Shown here in pieces: positions 25,851-33,994 of a stretch of DNA of 64,000 bases. How positions within the stretch are numbered: the stretch's first letter is position 1; each line of letters starts with the position of its first letter. The stretch lies in the NCBI RefSeq assembly GCF_009831215.1, contig NZ_WUTW01000002.1, positions 1,273,002 to 1,337,001 on the forward strand, given 5' to 3'. Under the pieces are notes generated by a model. It was not told the origin of the DNA. It saw nothing but the letters and a program-made list of their open reading frames with translations, and searched no databases. The translations under genes were made by a program, and so were the position numbers. Origin of the DNA: Actinomadura rayongensis. Its GTDB lineage: Bacteria > Actinomycetota > Actinomycetes > Streptosporangiales > Streptosporangiaceae.

Positions 25851-26812
25851 GGACCCTCCGTCGCGACGCCCGCCTCCTCCGGCGCCATCGACGCGATGAT
25901 GCGCTCCAGGTCCTCCAGCGACGCGAACTCCACCACGATCTTGCCCTTGTTCCGGCCGAGATCGACGCGGACCTTCGTCTCGTACCGGTCCGACAGGCGG
26001 TCCGCGAGCCGCTTCAGCTCCGGCGCGACCGGCTTCTTGCGGCGGCCCTGGCGCGGCGCCAGCGGCCCGTCCTCGACCTCGCGCACCGCGATGATCTCCT
26101 CGACGGCCCGCACCGACAGGCCCTCGGCGACGATCCGCTTGGCCAGCAGTTCCTGCGCCTCGACGCTGTCCAGCGACAGCAGCGCGCGGGCGTGCCCGGC
26201 CGAGATCACCCCGGCGGCCAGCCGCACCTGGACGGCGGGCGGCAGGTTCAGCAGCCGCAGCGTGTTGCTGATGTGCGGACGCGACCGTCCGATGCGCCGG
26301 GCGAGCTGCTCGTGGGTGACGCCGAAGTCGTCCAGGAGCTGCTGGTAGGCCGCCGCCTCCTCCAGCGCGTTGAGCTGCTGGCGGTGCAGGTTCTCCATGA
26401 GCGCGTCGCGGAGCATGTCGTCGTCCGACGTCGCCCGGACGATCGCCGGGACCGCGGCCAGCCCGGCCACCTGCGACGCCCGCCAGCGCCGCTCGCCCAT
26501 GATCAGCTCGTACTCGTGCTCCGGATCGTCGATCCGCCGCACGACGATCGGCTGCAGCAGACCGACGATCGAGATGGATTCCGCCAGCTCTGCCAGCGCT
26601 TCCTCGTCGAAATGCGTGCGCGGCTGCCGGGAGTTCGGACGAATCGTCTTCGGCGCCAGCTCGGCGAAGTACGCTCCGGCGACCGGCGCGCCCGTCGGCG
26701 GCCCGGACGGCATGGGCTCCGCCGCACCCGCCGGCGCGGGCACCGGAGGCGGCGGCCCGGTCGGAATGAGCGCGTCGAGTCCCTTGCCGAGACCGCGGCG
26801 TGGCTGGCTCAC
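25847..26812 (-). CDS. parB: Chromosome-partitioning protein ParB
   Basis: A 321-residue CTPase/DNA-clamp protein from ATG 26812. MSQPRRGLGKGLDALIPTG is the ParA-interacting N-terminus, then a Pro/Gly/Ala-rich linker. The ParB domain begins at about residue 55: RPNSRQPRTHFDEEALAELA, the CTP/arm motif GERRWRASQVAG, ENLHRQQLNALEEAAAYQQL and the helix-turn-helix GVTHEQLARRIGRSRPHISN. The C-terminal dimer domain is KVRVDLGRNKGKIVVEFASLEDLERI. It binds the five parS-like sites in this window and spreads along DNA. It overlaps parA upstream and the Cys/pentapeptide gene downstream by 4 bases each. Confidence 0.97.
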   Translation of the reverse strand: MSQPRRGLGKGLDALIPTGPPPPVPAPAGAAEPMPSGPPTGAPVAGAYFAELAPKTIRPNSRQPRTHFDEEALAELAESISIVGLLQPIVVRRIDDPEHEYELIMGERRWRASQVAGLAAVPAIVRATSDDDMLRDALMENLHRQQLNALEEAAAYQQLLDDFGVTHEQLARRIGRSRPHISNTLRLLNLPPAVQVRLAAGVISAGHARALLSLDSVEAQELLAKRIVAEGLSVRAVEEIIAVREVEDGPLAPRQGRRKKPVAPELKRLADRLSDRYETKVRVDLGRNKGKIVVEFASLEDLERIIASMAPEEAGVATEGP

Positions 26813-27933
26813 TGCACGGCTCCCGCTCCACGGTGGGCCATCTCGGACGCCGCCTCACTGTAGGCGAGCGCCCCGCTGGACCCCGGGTCGTAGGTCATGA
26901 CGGACTGTCCGTAGCTCGGCGCCTCGGAGACGCGGACGCTCCGGGGGATCACCGTGCTGAGGACGACGTCCCCGAAATGGTTGCGGACGTCCTCGGCGAC
27001 CTGCGCCGCCAACCGCGTCCGCGCGTCGTACATCGTCAGCAGGATCGTGGACACGCTCAGCGTCGGGTTGAGGTGCGCCTTCACGAGGTCCACGGTCCGG
27101 ATGAGCTGGCCCAGGCCTTCCAGCGCGTAGTACTCGCACTGGATCGGGATGAGCAGCTCGTCCCCGCCGACCAGCGCGTTCACCGTCAGCAGGCCGAGCG
27201 ACGGCGGGCAGTCGATGAGGACGTAGTCGAACTTCTCCTTGTTGTACGCCTCCAGCGCGCGCTGCAACCGCGACTCGCGCGCCACCTTGGAGACCAGCTC
27301 GATCTCCGCGCCGGCCAGGTTCAGCGTCGCCGGAGCGCAGAACAGGTTGGGGATCTCGGGCGCCGGGACGACGATCTCCGCCAGCGGCATGTCCTCGATC
27401 AGCACGTCGTAGATCGACGGCACCTCGGCGTGGTGGTCGATGCCGAGCGCCGTGGACGCGTTGCCCTGCGGGTCGAGGTCGACGACGAGCACCTGCGCGC
27501 CGTGCATCGCCAGCGACGCCGCCAGGTTCACCGAGCTGGTGGTCTTCCCGACGCCGCCCTTCTGGTTCGCGATCGTGATGACCCGGCAGCGCGGCGGACG
27601 GGGCCATTCCCGGTCCCCGCTGCGGCCCGCGGCCGTGCTGGTCGCCGTTCCGGTTTCCCGTGAAACCTTGGCGTCCTTGAGCGCCTCGCGCACGAGTTCT
27701 GACTCCCCCTGAGATGAGCGTCCCTGGCGCGGAGCGGGCACCGTGGCGCTCCGTCCCGTCGGTACATAGCCGACGTTCTCCGCCGTACCGGACGTCGTAC
27801 TTCCCCACATCGCATGTCCGGACCGGGGCTCACCCGGCTCGGACTCCCCCGGTTCGCCGGACGCCTCGGTCGGCTCGTCGTCGGTGGGTTCGCCGGCGCG
27901 GTCGGGCCGGCCCAGTCCTGGTCCCGTGCTCAT
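26809..27933 (-). CDS. parA: Chromosome-partitioning ATPase ParA
   Basis: A 374-residue protein from ATG 27933. About 115 N-terminal residues are low-complexity (TDDEPTEASGEPGESEPGEP), longer than in typical ParA. The deviant Walker A is KGGVGKTT (residues 125-132) in VITIANQKGGVGKTTSSVNL, with VLVVDLDPQGNASTALGI and FDYVLIDCPPSLGLLTVNAL following. It moves ParB-parS complexes over the nucleoid using ATP. parS-like site 5 lies inside its N-terminal coding part. Its ATG overlaps the rsmG stop and its stop overlaps the parB start (ATGA each), forming the operon rsmG-parA-parB. Confidence 0.96.
   Translation of the reverse strand: MSTGPGLGRPDRAGEPTDDEPTEASGEPGESEPGEPRSGHAMWGSTTSGTAENVGYVPTGRSATVPAPRQGRSSQGESELVREALKDAKVSRETGTATSTAAGRSGDREWPRPPRCRVITIANQKGGVGKTTSSVNLAASLAMHGAQVLVVDLDPQGNASTALGIDHHAEVPSIYDVLIEDMPLAEIVVPAPEIPNLFCAPATLNLAGAEIELVSKVARESRLQRALEAYNKEKFDYVLIDCPPSLGLLTVNALVGGDELLIPIQCEYYALEGLGQLIRTVDLVKAHLNPTLSVSTILLTMYDARTRLAAQVAEDVRNHFGDVVLSTVIPRSVRVSEAPSYGQSVMTYDPGSSGALAYSEAASEMAHRGAGAVQ
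27653..27666 (+). other. parS-like ParB-binding site 5, inside parA
   Basis: GTTTCCCGTGAAAC again, within the coding sequence for the ParA N-terminal extension. The antisense codons read as VSRET, so the site constrains that stretch of protein. Confidence 0.87.
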
Positions 27934-28580
27934 GAAGACCTCTTCCTCGACCGTGGAGCGCGCCGGGGGGTGCGATCCGCGACCACTCGGACAAGCGTTG
28001 TCGGCGGCTCGACCTTACCCTGCCCGACTTGGAGCAGTTCGGCCGTCCGCACACCGAAACGCTGGAGAACCGGACGCGCCTCGTCCAGTTCCACCGCCGC
28101 CCGCTCGCCCTTCAGCGCCAGCAGCTCCCCGCCCGGACGCAGCAGCGGAAGCGCCCAGGTCACGAGCCGTTCCAGCGGCGCCACCGCCCGGGCCGTCGCG
28201 ACGTCGGCGGACAGGTCCCGCGCCGACTCCTCCGCGCGTCCGCGCCGCACCTCGACGTTCGTCAGCCCGAGCAGCTCGACGGCCTCGTGCAGGAACGTCG
28301 TCCGGCGCAGCAGCGGTTCCAGCAGCGTCACCGCCAGATCGGGCCGGACGATCGCCAGCACCAGACCGGGCAGCCCCGCCCCCGATCCGATGTCCACGAC
28401 CGTCGCCCCCACGGGGATCGCCTCGGCCGCGACGGCGCAGTTGATCAGATGGCGCTCCCACAGCCGGTCCGCCTCGCGCGGCCCGATCAGACCGCGCTCG
28501 ACCCCGGCACCGGCGAGAAACTCCGCGTACCGCTCCGCGACCGGCAGCGCGTCGCCGAAAACCTCACTCGCGATCCCCAC
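27930..28580 (-). CDS. rsmG: 16S rRNA (guanine-N7)-methyltransferase RsmG (GidB)
   Basis: A 216-residue protein from GTG 28580 (the frame is open far upstream but without support). RYAEFLAGAGVERGLIGPRE and DRLWERHLINCAVAAE are the RsmG substrate-side signature. The SAM motif is VVDIGSGAGLPGLVLAIVRP, then VTLLEPLLRRTTFLHEAVEL and VATARAVAPLERLVTWALPL. It methylates G527 of 16S rRNA; loss gives low-level streptomycin resistance in other bacteria. It is first in the rsmG-parA-parB operon and divergent from the DUF6458 gene. Confidence 0.95.
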   Translation of the reverse strand: MGIASEVFGDALPVAERYAEFLAGAGVERGLIGPREADRLWERHLINCAVAAEAIPVGATVVDIGSGAGLPGLVLAIVRPDLAVTLLEPLLRRTTFLHEAVELLGLTNVEVRRGRAEESARDLSADVATARAVAPLERLVTWALPLLRPGGELLALKGERAAVELDEARPVLQRFGVRTAELLQVGQGKVEPPTTLVRVVADRTPRRAPRSRKRSS

Positions 28581-28709
28581 CGAACGAATCGTTCCACAAA
28601 ACCGGGGACGGCGAAGACACGCGGGCCCGGTGCCGCAGGCATATTCGCGGCAGACGGGGTAGAGAGCCCTCCGGTGCTGCCCGCTCGTCATGGAAGGAGG
28701 CTCCGGCCG

Positions 28710-29111
28710 ATGGGAATCGGAGTCAGTCTGGCGTTCATCGCCATCGGGGCGATCCTCGCGTTCGCCGTCCGGTTCGACCTCAGTGGAATCGACATTCACC
28801 TCGTCGGCGCGATCCTGATCCTCGTGGGAATCGCCAGCCTGGTGTTCACCTACGCCTACACCCGTCCGCGCCGCCGCGCCGCGCAGCTCGTGGAGACGCC
28901 GCCGTCCCCCGACGGCGACACCGTCTTCCGCGAGGAGCGCGTCGTGGAGCGTCCCGTGACGCCGACCGAGCGCGTCGTGGAACGTCCCGTCGCGCAGCGG
29001 CCCATGGAACCCGACGATCCCGCGATCGCCAACGATCCCGCCTACGCCAACGACCCGGCGTACCAGCAGGACCCCGCCCGGCAGAACAACCCGCCGGGTC
29101 GTCGCCGCTGA
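28710..29111 (+). CDS. Small DUF6458-like membrane protein
   Basis: A 133-residue protein from ATG 28710, 9 bases after GGAAGGAGG. Two membrane segments, GVSLAFIAIGAILAFAVRF and HLVGAILILVGIASLVFTYA, are separated by a short acidic loop (DLSGIDI). A cytoplasmic tail follows with the near-duplicate ERVVERPVTPTERVVERPVA and repeats of NDPAYANDPAY. The N-terminal part matches small actinobacterial DUF6458 membrane proteins, whose function is unknown. It ends at a strong terminator shared with jag. Confidence 0.8.
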   Translation: MGIGVSLAFIAIGAILAFAVRFDLSGIDIHLVGAILILVGIASLVFTYAYTRPRRRAAQLVETPPSPDGDTVFREERVVERPVTPTERVVERPVAQRPMEPDDPAIANDPAYANDPAYQQDPARQNNPPGRRR

Positions 29112-29147
29112 CCCCGGCACGGGCGACGGGGAGCCCGCGGAAACACG

Positions 29148-29181
29148 ACGGCCCCGGCACCATCCCTGGTGCCGGGGCCGT
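29148..29181. terminator. Bidirectional terminator hairpin
   Basis: Perfect 15-bp stem: 29148-29162 pairs with 29167-29181 around a TCCC tetraloop, between the convergent DUF6458 gene and jag. Confidence 0.88.
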
Positions 29182-29193
29182 TCGACGTGCGGA

Positions 29194-29679
29194 TCAACTC
29201 GGGTAGACCACCACGAAACGCTCGGGCTCCTCGCCCTCGGACTCGCTGCGCAGCCCCGCCGCCGCGACCGCGTCGTGGACGATCTTGCGCTCGAACGGCG
29301 TCATCGGCGCCAGCGGCTTCGGCTGCCCGCTCTTCTGCACCTCGGCGGACACGTCCGCGCCCAGCGCGGCCAGCTCGGCGCGGCGGCGCTCCCGGTAGCC
29401 GCCGATGTCGAGCATGAGCCGGGTGCGGTTCCCGGTCTGCCGGTGGACGGCGAGCCGCGTCAGCTCCTGCAGCGCCTCCAGCACCTCGCCGCGCTTGCCG
29501 ACCAGCTCGTCCAGGGACGCCCCGACCACGGCGACGACGGCGCGCTCGCCCTCGACGTCCATGTCGATGTCGCCGTCGAAGTCGCCGATGTCCAGCAGGC
29601 CCTCGATGTAGTCGGCGGCGATCTCGCCCTCCTGCTCGAGCGCCTGGACGTCGACCTCGGTGGTGTCGGTCTGGCTCAA
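29194..29679 (-). CDS. jag: Jag/KhpB RNA-binding protein (KH and R3H domains)
   Basis: A 161-residue protein. The start codon is TTG 29679, with AGGAG 6 bases upstream; no ATG or GTG gives the acidic N-terminus. The KH domain is DIDMDVEGERAVVAVVGASL and DELVGKRGEVLEALQELTRL, and R3H follows in HRQTGNRTRLMLDIGGYRER and PMTPFERKIVHDAVAAAGL. It is an RNA-binding partner linked to cell-envelope growth in Gram-positives. Located immediately downstream of yidC, as in nearly all actinobacteria, and presumably co-transcribed. Confidence 0.94.
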   Translation of the reverse strand: MSQTDTTEVDVQALEQEGEIAADYIEGLLDIGDFDGDIDMDVEGERAVVAVVGASLDELVGKRGEVLEALQELTRLAVHRQTGNRTRLMLDIGGYRERRRAELAALGADVSAEVQKSGQPKPLAPMTPFERKIVHDAVAAAGLRSESEGEEPERFVVVYPS

Positions 29680-29715
29680 CGGGAACTCCTTCGTGGACGA
29701 GTCCGGACAGTCAAA

Positions 29716-30663
29716 CTAACGCTTCGGGGTGCCGCTGCGCTTGCTCCGCGACTTGCGCGTCGGCTGGTTCCGGACGACCTTCGGCTTGTCGTCCTCCACC
29801 GGCGCCGGCTCGTCCTGCGCGGCCTTGGTCAGCTTCGTCTTCAGCCCGCCCGGCGCCTGGCCGTTCTTCGCGGCCTTCGCCTCCTTGGCCTTCTCCGCCT
29901 CGGATCCGGGCGGCGGGAACTTGGCGAAGATGTAGTTCTGCTGGGCGAGCGTCCAGCTGTTCGACGTCACCCAGTACATCAGGACGCCCAGCGGGAACCC
30001 GAGGCCGAACAGGCCGAACAGCGGCGCGAGGAACACCATCATCTTCTGCGCCTGCGCCATCGGGTTGGCGTCGCCGGTGGCGGCGGGCTGGCGCTTCATG
30101 CTGGACCGGACGCTGAAGAACGTCGTGCACGAGCTGATCACCACGGCGAGGCCGGTGACGATGATCGCGCTCCACGTCTTGTCGCTCCACGCGTTGAGGA
30201 ACGTGTCCGGGATGTGGGCGCTGAAGATGTTCGCGCGCTGCGCGCTGTGGACGAGGTCCCAGCTCATCGCGAAGACGCTGTGGCCCTCCTTGGCGTCGGA
30301 GATGCGCTTCAGCGTCTGGAACAGGCCGATGAACACCGGCATCTGCACCAGGAGCGGCAGGCAGCCCGACAGCGGGTTCGCGCCGTTCTCCTGGTAGAGC
30401 TTCATGACCTCCTGGTTCATGCGCTGCTTGTCGTTCTTGTACTTCTTGCGCAGCGCCTGGACCTTGGGGTTCAGCTCCTGCATCTTCCGCGACGCGTGGA
30501 TCTGCTTGACGAACAGCGGCACCATCAGCAGCCGCAGCAGCACGGTGAGCAGGATGATCGAGCCGCCCCAGGCCCACCCGCTGTCCTCGGGGAAGACCAG
30601 GCTCAGCGCGGCGTGGATCCACACGATGAGCTGGGAGACGATCTCGTATAGCCAGTCAAGCAC
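29716..30663 (-). CDS. yidC: Membrane protein insertase YidC/Oxa1
   Basis: A 315-residue protein from GTG 30663. The first segment is [19 protein letters not shown], then [20 protein letters not shown] with the conserved positively charged groove residues ([14 protein letters not shown]). The five-helix Oxa1 core contains [20 protein letters not shown] and [20 protein letters not shown]. The C-terminal tail is Lys/Arg-rich and ends [13 protein letters not shown]. It inserts inner-membrane proteins alone or with SecYEG. Its start overlaps yidD by 8 bases. Confidence 0.96.
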   Translation of the reverse strand: MLDWLYEIVSQLIVWIHAALSLVFPEDSGWAWGGSIILLTVLLRLLMVPLFVKQIHASRKMQELNPKVQALRKKYKNDKQRMNQEVMKLYQENGANPLSGCLPLLVQMPVFIGLFQTLKRISDAKEGHSVFAMSWDLVHSAQRANIFSAHIPDTFLNAWSDKTWSAIIVTGLAVVISSCTTFFSVRSSMKRQPAATGDANPMAQAQKMMVFLAPLFGLFGLGFPLGVLMYWVTSNSWTLAQQNYIFAKFPPPGSEAEKAKEAKAAKNGQAPGGLKTKLTKAAQDEPAPVEDDKPKVVRNQPTRKSRSKRSGTPKR

Positions 30664-30982
30664 CGGGCAGCTCCTTGGGCTCTGCTAGGGCGGGGCCGCC
30701 GGAGCGGCCGGAGGGCGCCTCGGGCGCGGGCGCGTCCCCGCGCGGCGGGACGGGATCGTAGCCGCCGCGGTTGAAGGGATGGCACCGGCCGATCCGCCGG
30801 GCCGTCAGCCAGGTGCCGCGCAGGGCGCCGTGCACCTGGAGCGCTTCGAGACCGTACGCGCTGCACGTCGGGTGGAAGCGGCACTGCCCGCCGAGGAGCG
30901 GGCTGAGGAAGCGGCGGTAGCCGTGGACGAGCAGGATCAGCGCCCGGGCCGCGAGGCTCGGGTCGTCGGTGGCACTCGTCAT
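30656..30982 (-). CDS. yidD: Membrane protein insertion efficiency factor YidD
   Basis: A 108-residue protein from ATG 30982. The signature is [39 protein letters not shown] and [18 protein letters not shown] with three conserved Cys. An amphipathic N-terminal helix associates with the membrane. About 30 extra C-terminal residues are Pro/Gly-rich. It assists YidC. ATGA overlap with rnpA upstream and 8-base overlap with yidC downstream indicate tight coupling. Confidence 0.95.
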   Translation of the reverse strand: MTSATDDPSLAARALILLVHGYRRFLSPLLGGQCRFHPTCSAYGLEALQVHGALRGTWLTARRIGRCHPFNRGGYDPVPPRGDAPAPEAPSGRSGGPALAEPKELPGA

Positions 30983-31353
30983 CTCCGCCCCTTGGACGTG
31001 GGCCGTGCCGGACGTCGACGGACGCGCTCCAGCGCCGAGTCCAGGTCCGCTGCCAGGTCGTCGGCGCGCGCCTCCGCCGCGGCGGGGTTCGCGCGCACTA
31101 CGAGCAGGCTACCGCGCGGCAGGCGATGCACGTGATCGCGCATCAGGTGACGCAGCCGCCGTCGTACCCGGTTGCGGACGACGGCGTTCCCCACGGACCG
31201 TGCCACGACGAAGCCGACGAGCGGCTCGTCGTCCGGCGCGTCCGGACGGGTCAGCAGGTGCAGGACGAGCGTGGGCCGTCCGGCGCGCTGCCCGCGCCGG
31301 ACGGCCACGCCGAACTCGTCCCGCCGCCGCATCCGGTTCGCCGACGGCAGCAT
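30979..31353 (-). CDS. rnpA: Ribonuclease P protein component
   Basis: A 124-residue basic protein from ATG 31353. It begins [20 protein letters not shown], has the RNR motif region [20 protein letters not shown] and [17 protein letters not shown], and ends in a basic tail [13 protein letters not shown]. It binds the RNase P RNA and pre-tRNA leader for 5' tRNA maturation. The rpmH stop is 32 bases upstream; rpmH-rnpA-yidD-yidC-jag is the classic order beside dnaA. Confidence 0.96.
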   Translation of the reverse strand: MLPSANRMRRRDEFGVAVRRGQRAGRPTLVLHLLTRPDAPDDEPLVGFVVARSVGNAVVRNRVRRRLRHLMRDHVHRLPRGSLLVVRANPAAAEARADDLAADLDSALERVRRRPARPTSKGRR

Positions 31354-31384
31354 GGCTGGTTCGGTGCGGTCGGGGTCGGTCCGG

Positions 31385-31522
31385 TCAGACCGCGATGCGG
31401 GCGCGGCCCTTGCCGCGACGCGCGGCCAGGACGGCGCGGCCGGCGCGGGTGCGCATCCGGAGCCGGAAGCCGTGCTTCTTGTGGCGACGGCGGTTGTTCG
31501 GCTGGAAAGTACGCTTGCTCAC
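31385..31522 (-). CDS. rpmH: 50S ribosomal protein L34
   Basis: A 45-residue protein from GTG 31522: [20 protein letters not shown] followed by [20 protein letters not shown]. The length and sequence are diagnostic. It is the first gene of the leftward rpmH-rnpA-yidD-yidC-jag unit, and its upstream region faces dnaA across the 2.5-kb gene-free stretch. Confidence 0.97.
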   Translation of the reverse strand: MSKRTFQPNNRRRHKKHGFRLRMRTRAGRAVLAARRGKGRARIAV

Positions 31523-32200
31523 TTCAAGGCTCCAGATGCTGCGGTCGATACGGTCTGCCAGGGCGCGATAACTCGCATCACGGGTCCGCGTCCGGTCCCC
31601 CGCAGCGGGGGCCTGCCAGGCGGCGGGCACGCGTCATCTCCGTCGATGCGTCTCGACCTCAGCACGTTACGGGCCGATTCGCCCTCCGGTCAAACCGAGC
31701 CACCCCACCACTCCCACATTCCCCCCAAACCACCCACCCGCCTCCCGCACCCACCCAACCTCCACCACCAACAAACACCCACGCCCCCAACGAGCGTGCC
31801 TCACTCACATCCGCAACCACAGAGCACAACAGAAGTGAGCCACCTCACGACGACTCCAGCCCAGACACCCAGGGCCCCTAACGCATGCCTCACACAACGC
31901 CGCCCGTCTACATCCCACCCCAACGCCCCAGCCCGCCGCGCCGCACCATTCCCCGCACGGACGGGCAGCACACGGGACGTCGCGGGCGGACGACGCGCGA
32001 CCAGGCAATAGACAGCGCACAGCCAAACAGCACAGCCATGGACGAACCGCCGCACGGGGAACGGCGCACGCATGGGCACCGCACGCGGGCGGACGGACAC
32101 AGGCGGCGAGCGGACGCGGACCCGGACGGATACGAGGGGACACGAGAGGACACGGACCTGGGCGGACACGAGTGGACACGGGCGGACACGGGCGGACACG

Positions 32201-32418
32201 GGCGGCAGGTAGCTCGCGAACGGCGCGCTCGCAGAGCGGGGGACTGAGACCGCCGCGACGTCAGGCCGGGCGGGTGAGCGCGGGCGGACAGCAGCAGACG
32301 CGGACAGCAGCAGACGCGGACGCGGGCGAGCACGAGCGGACGCAGGCGGACGCGGGCGGCGGGTAGCTCGCGAACGGCCCGCTCGCAGAGCGGGGCTGAG
32401 ACCGCCCGCGACGTCAGG
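32201..32418. repeat. Imperfect 65-bp direct repeat in the rpmH-dnaA gap
   Basis: 32201-32265 and 32355-32418 are near copies of each other: both contain GGTAGCTCGCGAACGG, GCTCGCAGAGCGGGG, CTGAGACCGCC and GCGACGTCAGG. Copies start 154 bp apart and each carries a small hairpin (GCTC-GCA-GAGC). No coding potential is apparent. Confidence 0.7.
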
Positions 32419-33467
32419 TCGTGCGCTAGCTCACACGTCGTCCGCCCTTCGCGCCGCCCAAAGTCCGCGGCCGACAGCGCGCGACCCAAGACGCGCAGCG
32501 CAGAAGCGGGGGCTAGCTCAGAACGTGGGCCGGTTTACACATTCCCCGGCCTCGGCCCGGCGCGGACGCGGGTTCAACAGTGCGCGCGCACTAGAGGCTG
32601 CAGCACGCGACCCCCGCAGGCCTCCCTGCGCGCCGTGGGGCGCGGGCGGAAGGCGCCGAGCGGGGCAGGGCGCGGAACCGAGCGGGGCGCGGCACGGAGC
32701 GGCTCGCGGAAGCGCGAGGGCAAGGCATGGGAGCGGAGGCTAGCTGGGCGCAGAGCGCGCGGAGCGCGGAGCGCGCGGAGCGCAGAGCGCGCGGAGCGCA
32801 GAGCGCGCGGAGCGCGCGGAGCGCGCGGATGGAAGCGCAGAGCGCGGAATGTAGGCAAGCGCCAGCGCGGCCCCGCCGCAGGGCGGGGGTGGTGCGTCAG
32901 CGAGGACGGCGCGCACGACGAGCCAGTCCGCGAAGAGCGCGCCCGTGCTGTAGAGCTTTTCGCCGTCCAGACGTCATGTCACTCACGCTCCACGCACCGG
33001 CCCGCTTCGGCGGGGCGGAGGTGGACGCTCCGACGCTCGCCGAGAAGCGAGGGGCGCGGTGACGAGACGTGGGCGCGGCGCGCGGGAGGTGGGAGGTGGG
33101 GCTCAGGAGGTGGGCGCGGGAAGCGGGCGCAGGGCGCGCAGCGCGGGCGGGCGCAGGCGCAGGGCTCAGAGCGCAGGCGCCCGGCGCGCGGCGCGGGGCG
33201 CAGGCGCCCGGCGCGGGGCGGGGACGCGGGACGTTAGGCGCGGGGGCGGAGCGCGGGCGCGGAGCGCAGGGGCGGGGGACGCGGGGCGGCCTGGGATGGG
33301 GTGGTGGTCGGGTCGGGGGTGTGCGCGGCTTTGCGGCGGTCGGCTGGGTGTTTGGTGGGTGGGTGGTGGGTGCTGTTATTGCTGTGGGGCTGGGGGTGTG
33401 GCGGGCTTGGGTGGTGTGGAGGTGAGTGGGTGTGCTTCGGGTTTGTTGGGGCGGTTGGGTGTGGAGC

Positions 33468-33874
33468 TGTGGATAACTTGGGGGGCGGTGTGGGGCTTCG
33501 GTGGTTCGGTGGTGGGCGGCGCGCCTTGTTCTTCGTGGCTGTGGGGCTCATAGATCACTGTCCAAGGGGCGGTCGGCCGGGGGCCGGGTGATCACGGGTT
33601 GTGGATGGTCGGGGCTGGACGGTGTTCAAGGCTGTGGACAAGGTTCGAGTGGGTTCTCCACAGGTGGGCGTTCGTGTTGCGGGCGGGGTTCTTGCGGCGT
33701 TAGTGTCGTGCTCCTCGTCGTACCGGCGACGTCCGAACGGTCTTGTTCCCCCTGCCCCGCGCTTCGCGGCGGCCATCGCCTCACCACGTCCCAGAAGTCG
33801 CTCGTTCCCTGCTGTGGGGTTTTACACAGGGGACTCCACCGTCATGCACAGCATGTGGACAACTCTGTGGACAA
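33468..33874. other. DnaA-box cluster A, upstream of dnaA
   Basis: Perfect boxes (TTATCCACA or TTGTCCACA, read as TGTGGATAA/TGTGGACAA) at 33468-33476, 33633-33641, 33854-33862 and 33866-33874, plus the one-mismatch TTCTCCACA at 33654-33662. The last two are 12 bp apart and about 125 bp before dnaA, well placed for DnaA autorepression or for origin function. Confidence 0.75.
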
Positions 33875-33994
33875 CTCATGAGAGAGTTAGGTCTTCCGCG
33901 GCGGCACCGTGCTCGCAGAGACGATCCGCAACCGTCGTGACGGCCGGGCGGTAGACGCTCCGGTGAGCGGAGCAGTGGGGGAGGGACCTTGCGC

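Larger units (their letters stand above)
31523..33994. other. Gene-free, compositionally skewed rpmH-dnaA intergenic region (candidate oriC, left part)
   Basis: No gene with a ribosome site or recognisable protein is seen in 2.47 kb. 31690-31900 is extremely C/A-rich on the + strand (CCACCACC, CAACAAACACCC), whereas 33290-33580 is strongly G/T-rich (GGTGGGTGGGTGGTGGG). Between them lie GC-rich tandem words: GGCGGACAC repeated near 32160-32200, GACGCGGACAGCAGCA near 32290, GCGCGGAGCGCAGA near 32750-32830 and GGCGCAGGCGC near 33120-33230. The C-to-G switch, the divergent flanking gene orientation and the DnaA boxes at 33468-33874 fit a replication-origin flank. The promoters of rpmH and dnaA must also be here. 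Confidence 0.6.

Noticed and set aside
24918..26858. A 646-residue fusion of the pentapeptide protein with upstream sequence
   Set aside because: The extra N-terminal part is parB read in another frame; the GTG at 25850 with GGAGGG is the natural start.
32514..32580. tRNA-like words (GGCTAGCTCAG and GGGTTCAA) in the rpmH-dnaA gap
   Set aside because: The spacing is wrong and no acceptor or anticodon stem can be formed.
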